Shown in pieces: positions 12,499 to 24,161 of a stretch of 64,000 nt of DNA. The notes under the pieces are model-generated. The model made no database searches. It was not told the DNA's origin and saw only the letters and a program-made list of their open reading frames with translations. The stretch lies in contig NC_135255.1 of the NCBI RefSeq assembly GCF_964204865.1, positions 8,027,135-8,091,134 of the forward strand, given 5' to 3'. Each line of letters opens with the position of its first letter. The stretch's first letter is position 1. A program made the position numbers and the translations under genes. The stretch comes from Styela clava. Taxonomy: Eukaryota; Chordata; Ascidiacea; Stolidobranchia; Styelidae.

Positions 12499-15039
12499 TC
12501 AACTATATTGTCCATTTTTCTTCTGCATTAAACTTTCTCTGGCTTTAATGAAAGCCAAAATGTTAGCATCTGTATTACTATCACCAGTTGTCGGTATTTG
12601 TGACTCCTTCAAATGTCTTTGTGTCATATTAAAACCAGATCTCTGACTTTTTAAACTCAAACTTGAGTTATTTAAACTTTGATTTGTAGATTGTCTGCTC
12701 ACTGAATCTGGCATAGGCAAGTTGAAACCGATTGGTGGAGACGGTTTTGCATATCCAGGCAAACCAACGTCACCAATAGGCGACACTCTTTGTAAAGGAG
12801 AGAGTGATGTGTTAGATAGAGAACGATTATTGAAATTTTGTTCAAATCTTTGAGGGGATTCAGGCGGAGTTCTCCAAGCTTCTGTGGTTTTGATAGGATT
12901 TTGTGGTTGTTCAATTCTGTTCAGTCGATGATGACTTGAACTAGATGGCCTTGATCGTCCACTAGGTGGCCGTTTCGTTTGTTGGTCCCACCAAACATCG
13001 AAATCTCTTTGAATTTGAACTCTAGTTCTATCTAACAAATGATGTAAATGATCAATTTCTGCTTTCATTGCTTTAAGTTTCATAAATGAGTTTTTGTATT
13101 TTAGTTTCGCTTCTTCAATTTGTTGTCTAACAAGTGCTTCTCTCTCATTTTCCTCAAACGAATCGTCTTTATCGTCGATATTACTACTCATGGTCATTTG
13201 AATAGCTCTCTTTTTCTTTCTTTGTTCCAGATCCGCTTTGAGATGATTAATTGCATTTCTAGCGTTATTCACTTCCATTCCAAGTATTTTTGCTTCTCCA
13301 TATCTCTGTTTTAACCGTTCTTTTTGATCCATAATGGCATCGTTTTGTGAATAATTTTGTTTAAAAATTTCAAATGCTTCTTGGCGACCTGCAGACATAT
13401 TAGGTTCTTTGACATGTGATTTTGAATTTATTAATTCTTTTTCGCTGTCTTTTTGATCAGATTCATAAGTTGAACTGTTGTATCCAGATGAGGTTTGTAA
13501 TTCGGAATTAGTATTAGATCTTGGAATATTTTGTGCTTGTGCATCAAGAACTTTTTTTCTTTCTTTTTTTAACATATTGACTAAAATATTTATTTCAGTA
13601 TCTCTTTGTTGTAATATTTCTTTCAATCTTTTGATTTCTAATGGACTGAGTTCTTGTTCATCATTATTAGATTGATGTTGACTCTGCGTATCCGGTCGAA
13701 CATTCTCGTCACCATTTTCCTCGATGGCGGAAACTCCTTTTCTGTTCGCATACTTTTTCAACCTTCCATATGAATATTGAATCTTTCTCATATCACCACC
13801 GACATCGAGTGTTGCTTCTAAATCAGTATCGTTTAAATATGAAGCAATTAATTCATCTAAATACTGAATTTCTTCAGTTGTAAGTTGGTCACTTCGTTGT
13901 TCTCCTGTTGTTAAAGCCAACTCATCTTTCAACGACTGAATTTCTTTTTTCAATCTCAGTATCATAAGCTTGGGATCTAGTTCTTCATTCAATGTTGCTT
14001 CGTTTTTGATTAACGCAACACGTTGTGCGAATCGACATGTTGATATTGATTCATCTACGTTCTTTTTATCCACAGAAACAGTCGCAATCATAGTCGTCAT
14101 GCAATTTCCACCGAGGCTATCACGAAGGACGGAAGTCATCATTGAATTGCGATATGGAATGTGCTGCCGATTTTTTTCCGATAATGAAATGATAACTTGC
14201 TCTAAAAAATGAAGTGAAAGATTGATATATTTAACTTCAGTGAGAAGTTGGCCTCCAACGTTCGTTTTAGCAACTCGTTCAGATCCTGCTAAATCAACGA
14301 GATGCAGTTTCGATCTTCGAATTGTAGCTGAGCCCGGTTCTCTACTTGTTATATGAATAGTGAAAATACAATGAGATCGCGTTGATGCTTGATTCATAGG
14401 AGTTTCAGCAATCATTCTATTTGTGTCACCTAAAAATAATAAATTCAAAGCGTCTTCAATATTTTGAGCTGGCAACATTGATAAGTTTTTGAGGTGAATA
14501 TTTTGATCAGGATCTTCCATTAAAGCCACTTTAGGCAAATCTTCTAATTTTGCAGCTTCATGTCGGGGGTCAAGTAAATCATAACCATTTTCATTATAAA
14601 TTTCTAGATAAGATACTTCCGTTGAATAAATATGGTTCTTATCTTGTTCAAATTTTTCAAAAAGATAAGATAAAGATCGGGGAATGATTCCTCTATCTGC
14701 AAATTTTTCAGCGCCCCCCGTTATTGTAAAAGTCTTTCCACTTCCTGTCTGCCCATAAGCAAATATTGTTCCATTATACCCAGCCAGTACATTATCAGCA
14801 ACGTCCTTTGCTACATGTTCAAATACATCATCTTGTTTTGCCTGTTGATCAAATATTTTTTCGAATGCAAATTTATAATTTTCTCTTTTATTGTTGACAA
14901 ATCCTTCCAACTGATCTCGCGGAATGACAAATTCAATTGATGATTTAGGAAGAGTCTCATCATCATCGATAGAAAATATTCCTGTTCGTGAACGAGTTGG
15001 CTTTACCCTGCAGAAGATCTTGATTGTCTGTTTCACCAT
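12499..15039 (-). CDS. KIF6: Kinesin-like protein KIF6, intronless
   Basis: One uninterrupted ORF of 846 residues, close in length to vertebrate KIF6 (about 814). It is a plus-end-type microtubule motor of the kinesin-9 family, expected in motile cilia and associated structures. The N-terminal motor domain (about 1-350) has the P-loop GQTGSGKT at 96-103, switch I NQASTRSH at 216-223 and switch II DLAGSE at 249-254. The start MVKQTIKIF matches the family and fixes the initiator. Coiled-coil segments follow (about 355-390, 465-500, 570-680), including the KIF6-type INILVNMLKKE and QEAFEIFKQ blocks. The tail carries the conserved ending DANILAFIKARESLMQKK. KIF9 was considered, but these tail motifs are those of KIF6. 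The lack of any intron is striking beside the 15-exon neighbour. The codons look normal and the ORF intact, so it reads as a functional gene. Confidence 0.95.
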   Translation of the reverse strand: MVKQTIKIFCRVKPTRSRTGIFSIDDDETLPKSSIEFVIPRDQLEGFVNNKRENYKFAFEKIFDQQAKQDDVFEHVAKDVADNVLAGYNGTIFAYGQTGSGKTFTITGGAEKFADRGIIPRSLSYLFEKFEQDKNHIYSTEVSYLEIYNENGYDLLDPRHEAAKLEDLPKVALMEDPDQNIHLKNLSMLPAQNIEDALNLLFLGDTNRMIAETPMNQASTRSHCIFTIHITSREPGSATIRRSKLHLVDLAGSERVAKTNVGGQLLTEVKYINLSLHFLEQVIISLSEKNRQHIPYRNSMMTSVLRDSLGGNCMTTMIATVSVDKKNVDESISTCRFAQRVALIKNEATLNEELDPKLMILRLKKEIQSLKDELALTTGEQRSDQLTTEEIQYLDELIASYLNDTDLEATLDVGGDMRKIQYSYGRLKKYANRKGVSAIEENGDENVRPDTQSQHQSNNDEQELSPLEIKRLKEILQQRDTEINILVNMLKKERKKVLDAQAQNIPRSNTNSELQTSSGYNSSTYESDQKDSEKELINSKSHVKEPNMSAGRQEAFEIFKQNYSQNDAIMDQKERLKQRYGEAKILGMEVNNARNAINHLKADLEQRKKKRAIQMTMSSNIDDKDDSFEENEREALVRQQIEEAKLKYKNSFMKLKAMKAEIDHLHHLLDRTRVQIQRDFDVWWDQQTKRPPSGRSRPSSSSHHRLNRIEQPQNPIKTTEAWRTPPESPQRFEQNFNNRSLSNTSLSPLQRVSPIGDVGLPGYAKPSPPIGFNLPMPDSVSRQSTNQSLNNSSLSLKSQRSGFNMTQRHLKESQIPTTGDSNTDANILAFIKARESLMQKKNGQYS

Positions 15040-17439
15040 TTTGTATTATAGACAGATTGTACATTTACTCCTTAAATAAAATATGAGGAAATAAAAATGT
15101 GGAAAATAATTGAGATATTCTCCACATCCAACATTTTTAAAATCTAATAAATATATAGGCTACCAGTATGCTTTTCTTTTTTACATTCTATCATCAGTAT
15201 AAAAAAGCCTAATATTGCCAGATACTTATATTTACTTGACTAAAACATTTCACTGAAAACTATACCATATATCAAAGTATATAATAGCAGAAAAGTTTAA
15301 AGTCAATCTAGCACTCAAATATTTTCTAGTTTCGTAGAAGTTGGCTATGAAATGCTCGTACTATCACATCAATGATTACTCTCCTTCAGCCAACCCTTCG
15401 AAAAAGAAATATGTGCAAGAGAATTGCTAAAACCCTCACATTCACTCTTATTATGGACAAAATCCCAATTTTTCAATACGGAGAAGAATAACAAACGAGA
15501 ATATTGGACAACTGCTTGCTGTCATTAGCAGTTTCCGTAAGCTCTGATAAGTAACAGTTTCCTCAACCTTGAGTCCATTCATTTGAAACGAAAACCTCCC
15601 ACACATGACATTGTCTACAGTAAACCGGATCTGAGACGTCTTTTTACTCAGAATGAAGATGAAAATGACATCTTATCTTTAACGCTCGATCAAGCGCATA
15701 CAGGTCACAGGTTCATGACATATTCTAAACCAATAGGGACTTATCTCTAGGCTAGAAAAAAATTTCGGCCAGTTTTGTATTCAAATTAAACAATGGAAGG
15801 TAGAATTTGAATCATATGGAATACTATTACATTGTTCTGTTGTTTTATCTGTTGAGAAACTTGTTACTCAATTCATTACTTGGCATATTAGAAAAATGAA
15901 GTTAGTTTTTGAAATTGAAGACATGTTGCAGGGTTGGGAGGTAGTCACAAAATGAGTTTGAATTTTGTAAACACGTAACAACAAAGTATTAACGTCAAGA
16001 ACTAGCATGTCCTTGAATATGTTTCATTTGGGTCCAATGGCTAACTCATCGACTGTGCTATTGAATTTGTTTTGAATCAGTGAATTCTGTATTACTTTTG
16101 ATGTTTCAGCATACAGGCATGGAATAAATTATATACCGGTACTGTATATAATAAACTAAATTTGTTCATTTTCTGGTTTATTTAATTTAGGAATAAATGC
16201 TCCGCTAAGACCTTGCTCGGAGAGGATTTTAATTCAAAAAACGATCATTCAAATTGTCGCGGTGGGCAAACACGTGTATCTTCTTCTTGCATCTTTTTAA
16301 CCTAAATCAAAGTAGCGTACGTTTGCTTCTCTTTCCTTCACAGCAATTAGTTCATCCCAAAAAATAGGAACTGGATGCACCGTTATTCTGGTAAATGTGA
16401 AGGTAAAATACACTTTTCCACTTATTCTTGCTTGATTCGATGCGTTGTTTACAAACGTTGCTCCTGGTTAGTATCGTTCCAGCTCATTTGTTGTCAAACC
16501 AGCCATGCATTGACGGATTTTTACTTTTTCCCTTGCTCTCCGTCTCCACCTTCTGTATACTGTCATTTTTCGTTCTCTGGGTACGCCAGTTTAGTGGAGA
16601 AGTTTGGAGCAGTTAATGCAGTTATGTTCGGTAGTACTGTTCAGTTTTCAACTTAAACTGCAATTAACTGTAATACAAAATATGCAGGATGTTTCCTAAA
16701 ATATATTATTGAGACCAAATTTCCTTTTACTATCGATAGTTTATCTAAATATTAAAAAAAAATTATGATTGAAAAATCCCAGATTCAGAGATTGGATCTG
16801 GAATACAATTTGGCAAATATAGGATAATTGGAAGAGGGCCATACGAAAGTAATTGACTTTATCGCAATCCACCGGTACATATCCAACCTGGTAACTGATA
16901 TCTGCTTTTCAACCATGCATTTCTTCATCTGTTTTGTACATTCTGACATTTGATAAATTATTAGGCTATTTATTTTTGGCATTTCTGACAACAAGCAATG
17001 TCAGAATGTGTCCCATACGTTTTTACTTGTTTATATTTATGCTATATACTGATATAGGAATCCAAAACCCAGAATTTACAGCATTTAAAAGCAGCTTTAT
17101 ATATATTTATTGCAGGGCTAATTCTGGCAATTTCTCAGCTACCATAATCGTATACGAACATTTGAATCATTAGGTTTTCATCAATCAGAGACGAAGGAGG
17201 TCGTTAAGATTCTATTACATTTAATTTTATCTACCAGAATTTTGCTGTTTTATTTCATGTGCAACACTTTTTTACTCCATGTACATATGTAAGTTGCCCA
17301 CGAATCCCAGCAATTATTTGATTTTATCATTTTAAATTGAGTTATAAGCATTGCCAGATTCTGAATCGTGTCCATCTTTTTTGATGCACGTATTATTCTT
17401 ATTTTATTTTTTTGTTGGGTGAGCGCATACTTGTACATT
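15040..17439. other. intergenic region, no gene recognised
   Basis: About 2.4 kb upstream of KIF6. It should hold the KIF6 promoter, but I see no convincing TATA box or other fixed element. The short ORFs have no recognisable protein character, and no inverted termini were found. Confidence 0.5.
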
Positions 17440-17568
17440 TTCTGACTTTATTTCAAGTTATGCTCGCCTTCCAAGTATGAGGTATCTCTGTATCTGTTGT
17501 CTGTTTTACTTTTTGTGTTGTTCTGTTCTACGTCAGAGTGCCAAAATAAAATGATTGATTGATTGATA
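17440..17568 (+). repeat. 5'-truncated LINE 3' end with (GATT)n tail
   Basis: An AT/T-rich segment ends in GCCAAAATAAAATGATTGATTGATTGATA. Ending in a short tandem tail after AATAAA is typical of L2/CR1-like LINE 3' ends. Similar tails occur at about 28166 and in reverse at 55101. The 5' limit is a guess. Confidence 0.5.
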
Positions 17569-18078
17569 ATACTAATACTGTAATACATGTAATAACGGTA
17601 TTCCAAGACCTGATAGATGTCAATATCTGAATATAAACTACTGATATCAGGATATAGGGCCTAGCTGCATCATTTTGTTTTTATTGAGCTGTTGTTTTCT
17701 TTGAGTACTTGCCTACACTTTTGCATTTCGCTACCGAGTTATTACAGTATTAAAGTTTATACAACCCATGACCCAATTGTTATATACTGTATGTTACAGG
17801 TCAAAATGATATAATTCTGTAATTACGGTATGTTTGCATTATTTTAGTTATTGTCGTATGGTAAGTTCCTAACCCTGATACTGGCACTAGTTGTTTAAAA
17901 CCAGTTTGTGAAGAGGTGAAATCTGGAAATGACATGTGAAATACAGCATAATTAATCATGATTGTCACATTTTTTCCTCACCAACCTAATTATACCTTTG
18001 CTACAAAACCCGGTTTTGAACGAAGCTTCTCAGTGTGAATGCCTAGAATAAAATTTTGAACTAAAATGTAATCATTTT

Positions 18079-18514
18079 GGATCTAGTATGGTATAGTACC
18101 ACAAGTAGCCTACTTCCGGTGGGCATGGCATAACAAATTTTGCATATATTATTCCTAACCCCCACATGAATATGTCATCCAAAAATTACATAACTTCGAC
18201 GTCACAATCACGCCACAGAGCTTGCCAAAGTATAGCTATGATTACCAGAAACGACATTTCCGTTGCCGATAACGAACCCACTATCGCCAGTGATCTCTCT
18301 CATATCGGGAACGTTGCGACGAGGAAATGCGAGAATTGGCTTGTTCGATTTCAAGTCGCGCTTTTTGGACACCATCCGTACACTTTTGAGGGCTACTGGG
18401 ACGTCGAAGTAATTTTTTGGTGACGTAGTCAGGTGGGTGTTAGGAATGACATATGCAAAAATTGTTGAGCCAGACCAACTAGAAGTACATGTGGTACTAA
18501 ACTATTTCAGACCC
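18079..18514. mobile_element. MITE family A, copy 1 (436 bp)
   Basis: Long imperfect inverted termini: the left starts GGATCTAGTATGGTATAGTACCAC and the right, reverse-complemented, starts GGGTCTGAAATAGTTTAGTACCAC. The complementarity extends inward past CCTAACMCCCAC and ACGTC motifs for about 150 bases per side. A second copy lies at 58829-59203. The open frame at 18166-18423 lies wholly inside this palindrome and is not a gene. Confidence 0.7.
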
Positions 18515-18827
18515 ATCATTTTATACAACATTCGTGACTGCGCTTTGATGAATTGGTTGGTTATTGAACATAATTTTTTATCTGCTGTCAGGCTGCGGAT
18601 GATGCATTTTAATACTGCTCTTATATCTATATTTTGATATATTATCATGGCAGTCATTTAGATAATAGTACAGGGCCATAATATTGTCAATCAGCAGAGA
18701 ATTGTTAATGCTACAAATAATGTCATATTTTTAAAAAAACAGGGTTCAAATTAGTTTAAGAGCAAAGTGTTATATTTAGACATTTTTTACAGTTTGTTAA
18801 TAAGTAAGTTGTTTCAAAATAGTTATC

Positions 18828-21800
18828 ATGAGCAACCCTGCTAATATTCGTTTGCTGGATAATACTTTAAGCAACATTAGTAAAATGTTGTATTATATTC
18901 GGACTGGATCTCAAGAACTTACAAGTGCTGGACTAGATTTACTCGAAAATCAGGGTAAATTTTTTAGTTTATCTTTGATATAAACAATTTTTTAGTGTTT
19001 TACTCCTAACATATGAACTTGCAAAGTTTCATAATATGTGAAAATATTCATTTTCAATATATCAGCATTGAAATTTGAATGAAACAAGTATTCTTACTAA
19101 ATAACCTAAGCATTCATTATGTTATCATTAAATTGTTGTTGAAAGTCTATACCGATTGTTCAAATTCTTTAACTTTTCTTCGAAATATTGACAAGTCTGC
19201 CTCTGCCACGAGCCCGCGACGCAGCTCTCTCTCGCCCGCCGAGGTCCCGCCCCATGGAATTTATTCAGGGATGGTTAAAATCAAATAATTCACTAGTGTG
19301 TATTAGAGATGTACCGATACCATTTTTGTCGCCGATACCGATACCGATCCGATACCAGCTAAAAACGCCGATACCGATACCGATACGCCGATACTACAAA
19401 AAGGCCGATATTACCGATATTCCGATACCGATACTATGTAATTATTACTTAATTAGGTATGCTGTGTAGGGCAGACGGGTTAAAACAATGGTCTTTAAGC
19501 GTTGTTCATAGTACACATTATTTCAGATTGAAAAAAAAGATAGGCCTATATATATCACATAATATGAAATAATGTTTGGTATCCATATGCTGTAACTGAT
19601 TAAGATACATTGTACAGAAACGCTAGTGATCTCGGTGTTCAATTAGAAAACTCATGAGCCGGGATGTCCAGTTTGAATTTAATGTTAATATCGCGAGCTT
19701 CAAATATCGTTATTCGTGTTTAAAAGAATATCGAATATCACCCACACATTCTAGCGCCGCCGTCCTACGTTCAAATTAAAAGCATTTTACAAATATTTAA
19801 TTTAGTGGCTAATCGTAATCGTCGACGCAATAAGTCAAAGCCAACATGAAAGAATATCAATCAGCAACGACAAAAAGAAGGCCCACCGATAACCGTTGAG
19901 GATGTTTTTTTACTTCACTATTTTATAATATTTTACAATTGCTATCCTATATTTTGAGACAGTCTAGGGCTAGGCGGTCAAGTCAATATATCTATAAAGA
20001 AATCGTGTAGTTAAGCAGAATTAAAATTAATACCTGTGTAGTGGGATAATTGTGTCGGAATTTAGTTTATCGATGTCGACGGACTAAATGACACTTGTAC
20101 TTGACGACAAACAGTCAGAATTTATACCCGTGCCAAAAGTCCATGTGCCGTTAATAAGGAAGGACCCCAATTCCACTGTATGATTTAAAACTGGGCGCCT
20201 AGTTGCTTTTTGTTATGTGCTGTGTTGATATATTTCTTCATAAAAACTATGTAATATTAAAAATGTCAATATAAAAATTTGACAGCGAAATAGTCAAATT
20301 AGTTGAGCTAGTTTAGCTGATAAATAGCTAATAACACGTGAATCCTATTCTCTCGCAGGGGTGGGGACATGTATGGCTCATAGCTCACGATCTCTCCAGA
20401 CAAAAATAAATTAAAAAGTAGTATTCCAACTTATCTTTTAAAACATTCTGGACCATATCAAAAAGGTAAATATATCGGTAATATCGGCCTTAATCTAACC
20501 GATACCGATACATGGCCGATACCAAAAAAATGGCCGATATTGCCGATACCGATACCCGATACCGATACATCGGTACATCTCTAGTGTGTATGTCCGCCAT
20601 CTTGGTTTACATACTACGGGAGTACCCATGAAACACTATATATATAGGCACAAAATATACCAACACAGTTAATACTGTAATCAGTGCAGAGCACTAAAAA
20701 TAAAAAGGGAGTATAATATGTTTAGAGAAAAAACATCTTGATTAATATCAGAATATGGAATCTGTAGAGATTTGGATATTAATAAGTCACAAACAATGTT
20801 AACTACGAATATAAAATAAATATTCATTTTTGGCTCATGAAATCTGCTTAAATTACTGGTACTACTTTTTTAAAAGGTTCGTGAATTGATTATGCAGGAA
20901 ATTTGATATTAAGATTGTTTCGTTCTGTTGGTTACGCAGTTACATTAAATAATACCATTGAGTATATTTAAACCCATTCCAGATGTCAAGGTAATTTGCT
21001 TGGAATTTTAATAAAATTCATATAGTTATTTCATATTTACAGTTGAAAATCCGGGTATCACAGATCTTCAAGATTCATTGGTTGAATTGTTGAAAGCTGA
21101 ACAAAGAGTGAATGCATTTTCATCATCTATCAATCAACTAAAAACAAAATGGCAGCAGGGAGAACTTGATGATTCAGTGGATATTGTTCAGGTTTGTAAG
21201 GTTTGAGAAAAAAGTACTGCGGATTGTGCTCACCACTTTTTAAGTAATTGTGTGTTCGCTAATCCTAACATCGCTGAATTCAATCAATGAATAAAAATTG
21301 TAATAGGATAATTACTAATTTTTTATTTTGAGCTGTGATAGTTATTTTGGCGAGGGCTTTATAAAAAAAAGATCCTGAATTTTTTTTCCAACTAAATTTC
21401 TTGAACTTCCCTTCCCCAGGGAGTCACAAATGTATTTCACAATAATCCAGTTAGGTCTCAAAATCTCATTCAACCTCATTGTGTGACTGGTACTAGTCAG
21501 ATATTGATCTTATTCAGACTTTTATTTATATCTTACTGACAGTTAATTGGCAGGAGGAAGGGACTTTCATGACATTTGATTTAAATTAAATCGTGCTTTT
21601 AAAAAGTAATAATGAAAATTCAATCAATTAGATTGAAATTGAATGCAATTAGCTTTGAATAATGATAGTTTTGTTAATATAAATTGAAATTGTTGAAATT
21701 TTCCATATATTTAAAATGAATCCATATTTGTTGTACCGAATTTATTAAGGAAATAATACTCTGAGATTTGATTTCATCTTGTCGATTTTAAGATACCTAA

Positions 21801-23738
21801 TTTTTTCCACAATATTAAATTACTTTTACGAAATATACCAGTAAAAAATAGTGACTATCTAGTCCATTATTCAACATTTTTTCCCACTCAAGTAAGATGC
21901 TTGTTTTTATTATCTAAGTATCTTGTTATGTTAGGATATTTCAATTATCAGTTGGGAATGTATGGGTGTAATGCAAGGTTTCTGTAGCAAAAATAAGGAT
22001 GACTGTTTAATTTGATGTTTGGCGCAAACTAACACAAATATATGTCTATAATCTTTCGTCTTACCGAGGTCAGACTTCTTCAGACAAGCATAAGCATATT
22101 TGAAGTTTCATAGTTGTTTGTGCATTTTGCAGCTAACTTCTAAAGGGCTTTATCAAAATACTGATTAATTATCCATTACCTACATTCAACTGTTATCAGG
22201 TTCTAGTACATACTTTCCCATTTTATACATCTAATTTTTTGTATGTTATTAGTCTTTATTTGCTTGAACTGAATTTAACACCTATAAGTTTTCAAGTTTT
22301 GCCCTTCGATGAGCTAACCGTCATGGAAATACCTTATTTTCAGGTTTTGGAAGACAGTTTGAAAGAGGAAGAATTGAAACATGATGATGTTGCAAATATT
22401 TGGGAACATGAACTGATGAAAAACTTCACTGAACAAATTAAAGCTGTTGATGAAAGTATGTTCAAAACATTTAAGAGATCTGATGTAACGATATTTGATT
22501 CACTGTAGTATATATCTCGATGAGTGAAAATCATAAAATGTGGAGTCTGGAAAGTATAGTTCTTGGTTGCCAGTGATTTCGTGACAGTATTTCTTGCTTC
22601 ATTACATTAAAAAAATCCAGTATATACAATTTACATATCATTGTAAATTTTTCATAACGTTTAATAGAATTAGTAATGTGAACAGCAATACTATGCAACT
22701 GACATCTCTAACAATTCATTCGTGCCACTGTCACTACACAAGATTTATTATTCGTTCAGTGGTTTGTCTGTTGGCATACCAGGTTAGAGATTCGACTGTA
22801 GTTGGTCAATTTATTAGGTCACTTCAGAAAAATCACAACCCAAAAAACACTTTTTTCCAGATTGGTTAGTATATAAGGAATTGGGTTGATTTTCTTTTTT
22901 CTAAACCAATGGCACCCCATGTTTATGTCTACTTTTGTATAGACTCTTAACAGAGCAAAGGTGTGAAATAAAAAAAAGATACCATTTTATCAGCTTATTT
23001 CCAAAATGGTATGGAATTTCTTTTAGATGTTCCTCTTCAACAAGGTCCAAATGCTTCAGAACCTGGTACTTCTGCTCACAACACTTCAGGAGATATACAA
23101 GCTACAGAAACACAGTCAGGAACAAAGTGTCCTATTACTCAGGTGGGGGAATGTAATATTTTACCAGTAATTTTTGTTTATCGAAGTAGCAGCGAGTCTG
23201 TGATTTTACCGTAATTTAATGTAGAATTCCTTTATGGTTCATATACGGAATATCTGTGAAACATATTAATATAATCCCTCTTTCACTATTACGTGCTATT
23301 TTATGTGTTATATCCAAACTTTGCTGCAGAGCTTTTGGGTTCAATTGTATTATAATTATCGATATATCCACAGGTCGAGATGACGGAGCCTTACAAAGAT
23401 ACAGTTTGTGGTCACAGATTTGAAAAAAATGCAATTATCGCTCATGTCAAGCAATGTCAGAAAAGACGAAAAAAGGCTAAGTAAGACTTAAATTATGTTT
23501 TTCTACTACAACCGTATATTCACATGTGCCGCTTTGAATACAATAGAATTTTGCCATGTCAGAAACAAAAAATGCCTATTGAATTGTTTTATATATTGGA
23601 TATTGATATTCCTATCATTCTAGATGTCCATATCCGGGCTGTACCAACATAATACAAATGTCGCACTTAAAAGATGATGCAGTTATGAAACGATCAATCC
23701 ATTCAAGAAGAAGAGATGGGGAAGGCACCAGTCATTGA
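18828..23738 (+). CDS. NSMCE2: NSMCE2 (MMS21), SUMO E3 ligase of the SMC5/6 complex
   Basis: Six exons with agreeing phases: 18828-18954, 21043-21191, 22344-22455, 23027-23142, 23374-23480 and 23624-23738. They give 242 codons (241 residues), against about 247 in human. The N-terminal half is helical, as expected for the part that packs on the SMC5 coiled coil. The C-terminal half is an SP-RING: CPITQ at 164-168, then the zinc ligands C180, H182, C205 and C210 (VCGH ... CPYPGC). The basic KRRKKAK linker precedes the last ligands. SP-RING ligases SUMOylate SMC5/6 subunits and other repair factors in the nucleus. The ATG at 18828 begins a conserved-looking N-terminus with a good donor after residue 42. 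Intron 1 holds a hAT element. The 3' end converges on the MYND-type gene. Confidence 0.93.
19304..20583. mobile_element. non-autonomous hAT element, 1280 bp
   Basis: The ends TAGAGATGTACCGATACC and CGGTACATCTCTA form inverted termini. Both flanks carry the perfect 8-bp duplication GTGTGTAT (19296-19303 and 20584-20591). Both subterminal regions are dense in CCGATAC/CGATA repeats, a pattern known in hAT elements with this terminus and a likely transposase-binding array. There is no transposase ORF. It sits in NSMCE2 intron 1, inserted into an older CCATCTTGG-type MITE remnant. A related copy ends at about 25425. Confidence 0.9.
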
Positions 23739-23996
23739 GACTATATTGTCTGAGTGTCCAACTCAATGAAGAAAGCAGATGCAACATAAGCAAAAATGTC
23801 CATCAACATGAGAAAAACAATTCATGTTATGTCAACAGCTCAAGTGGGATTTGTTTTATGAGAGGCATAGGCTACAGATAAGGCTTCGAAAAATGCAATT
23901 CTGGAGTATTAAGACTCATTGTAAAAATAGCCCCTATGAGCATTTTTATGTTTTTATTTTCATCGTTATAATACTGATTTTACATGTCAACAGCAA

Positions 23997-24002
23997 AATA
24001 AA
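23997..24002 (+). terminator. poly(A) signal of NSMCE2
   Basis: AATAAA lies 258 bases after the NSMCE2 stop codon. On the other strand AATAAA is present at 23953-23958, past the stop of the convergent MYND-type gene at 24162. The two transcripts therefore probably overlap by tens of bases at their 3' ends. Confidence 0.55.
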
Positions 24003-24161
24003 TTGAAGATAATACGTTGATAAAATATAGTTTCGCTTATAGATGATATAAAGGCACAGTGAAATAAGTTTCACGCAAAATGGTGTAGTACTTGGATATA
24101 TTTTAAAGTAAGTGCAGCTCATCTGAAACACGACAGATTTGGTCGTCTGAGGGACTCCTCA

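Noticed and set aside
12499..15039. KIF9 as the identity of the kinesin
   Set aside because: The N-terminus MVKQTIKIF, the LLDPRHEA stretch and the tail ending FIKARESLMQKK are KIF6 features.
18166..18423. 85-codon plus-strand ORF
   Set aside because: It lies entirely inside the palindromic MITE family A copy; the translation is a by-product of the inverted repeat.
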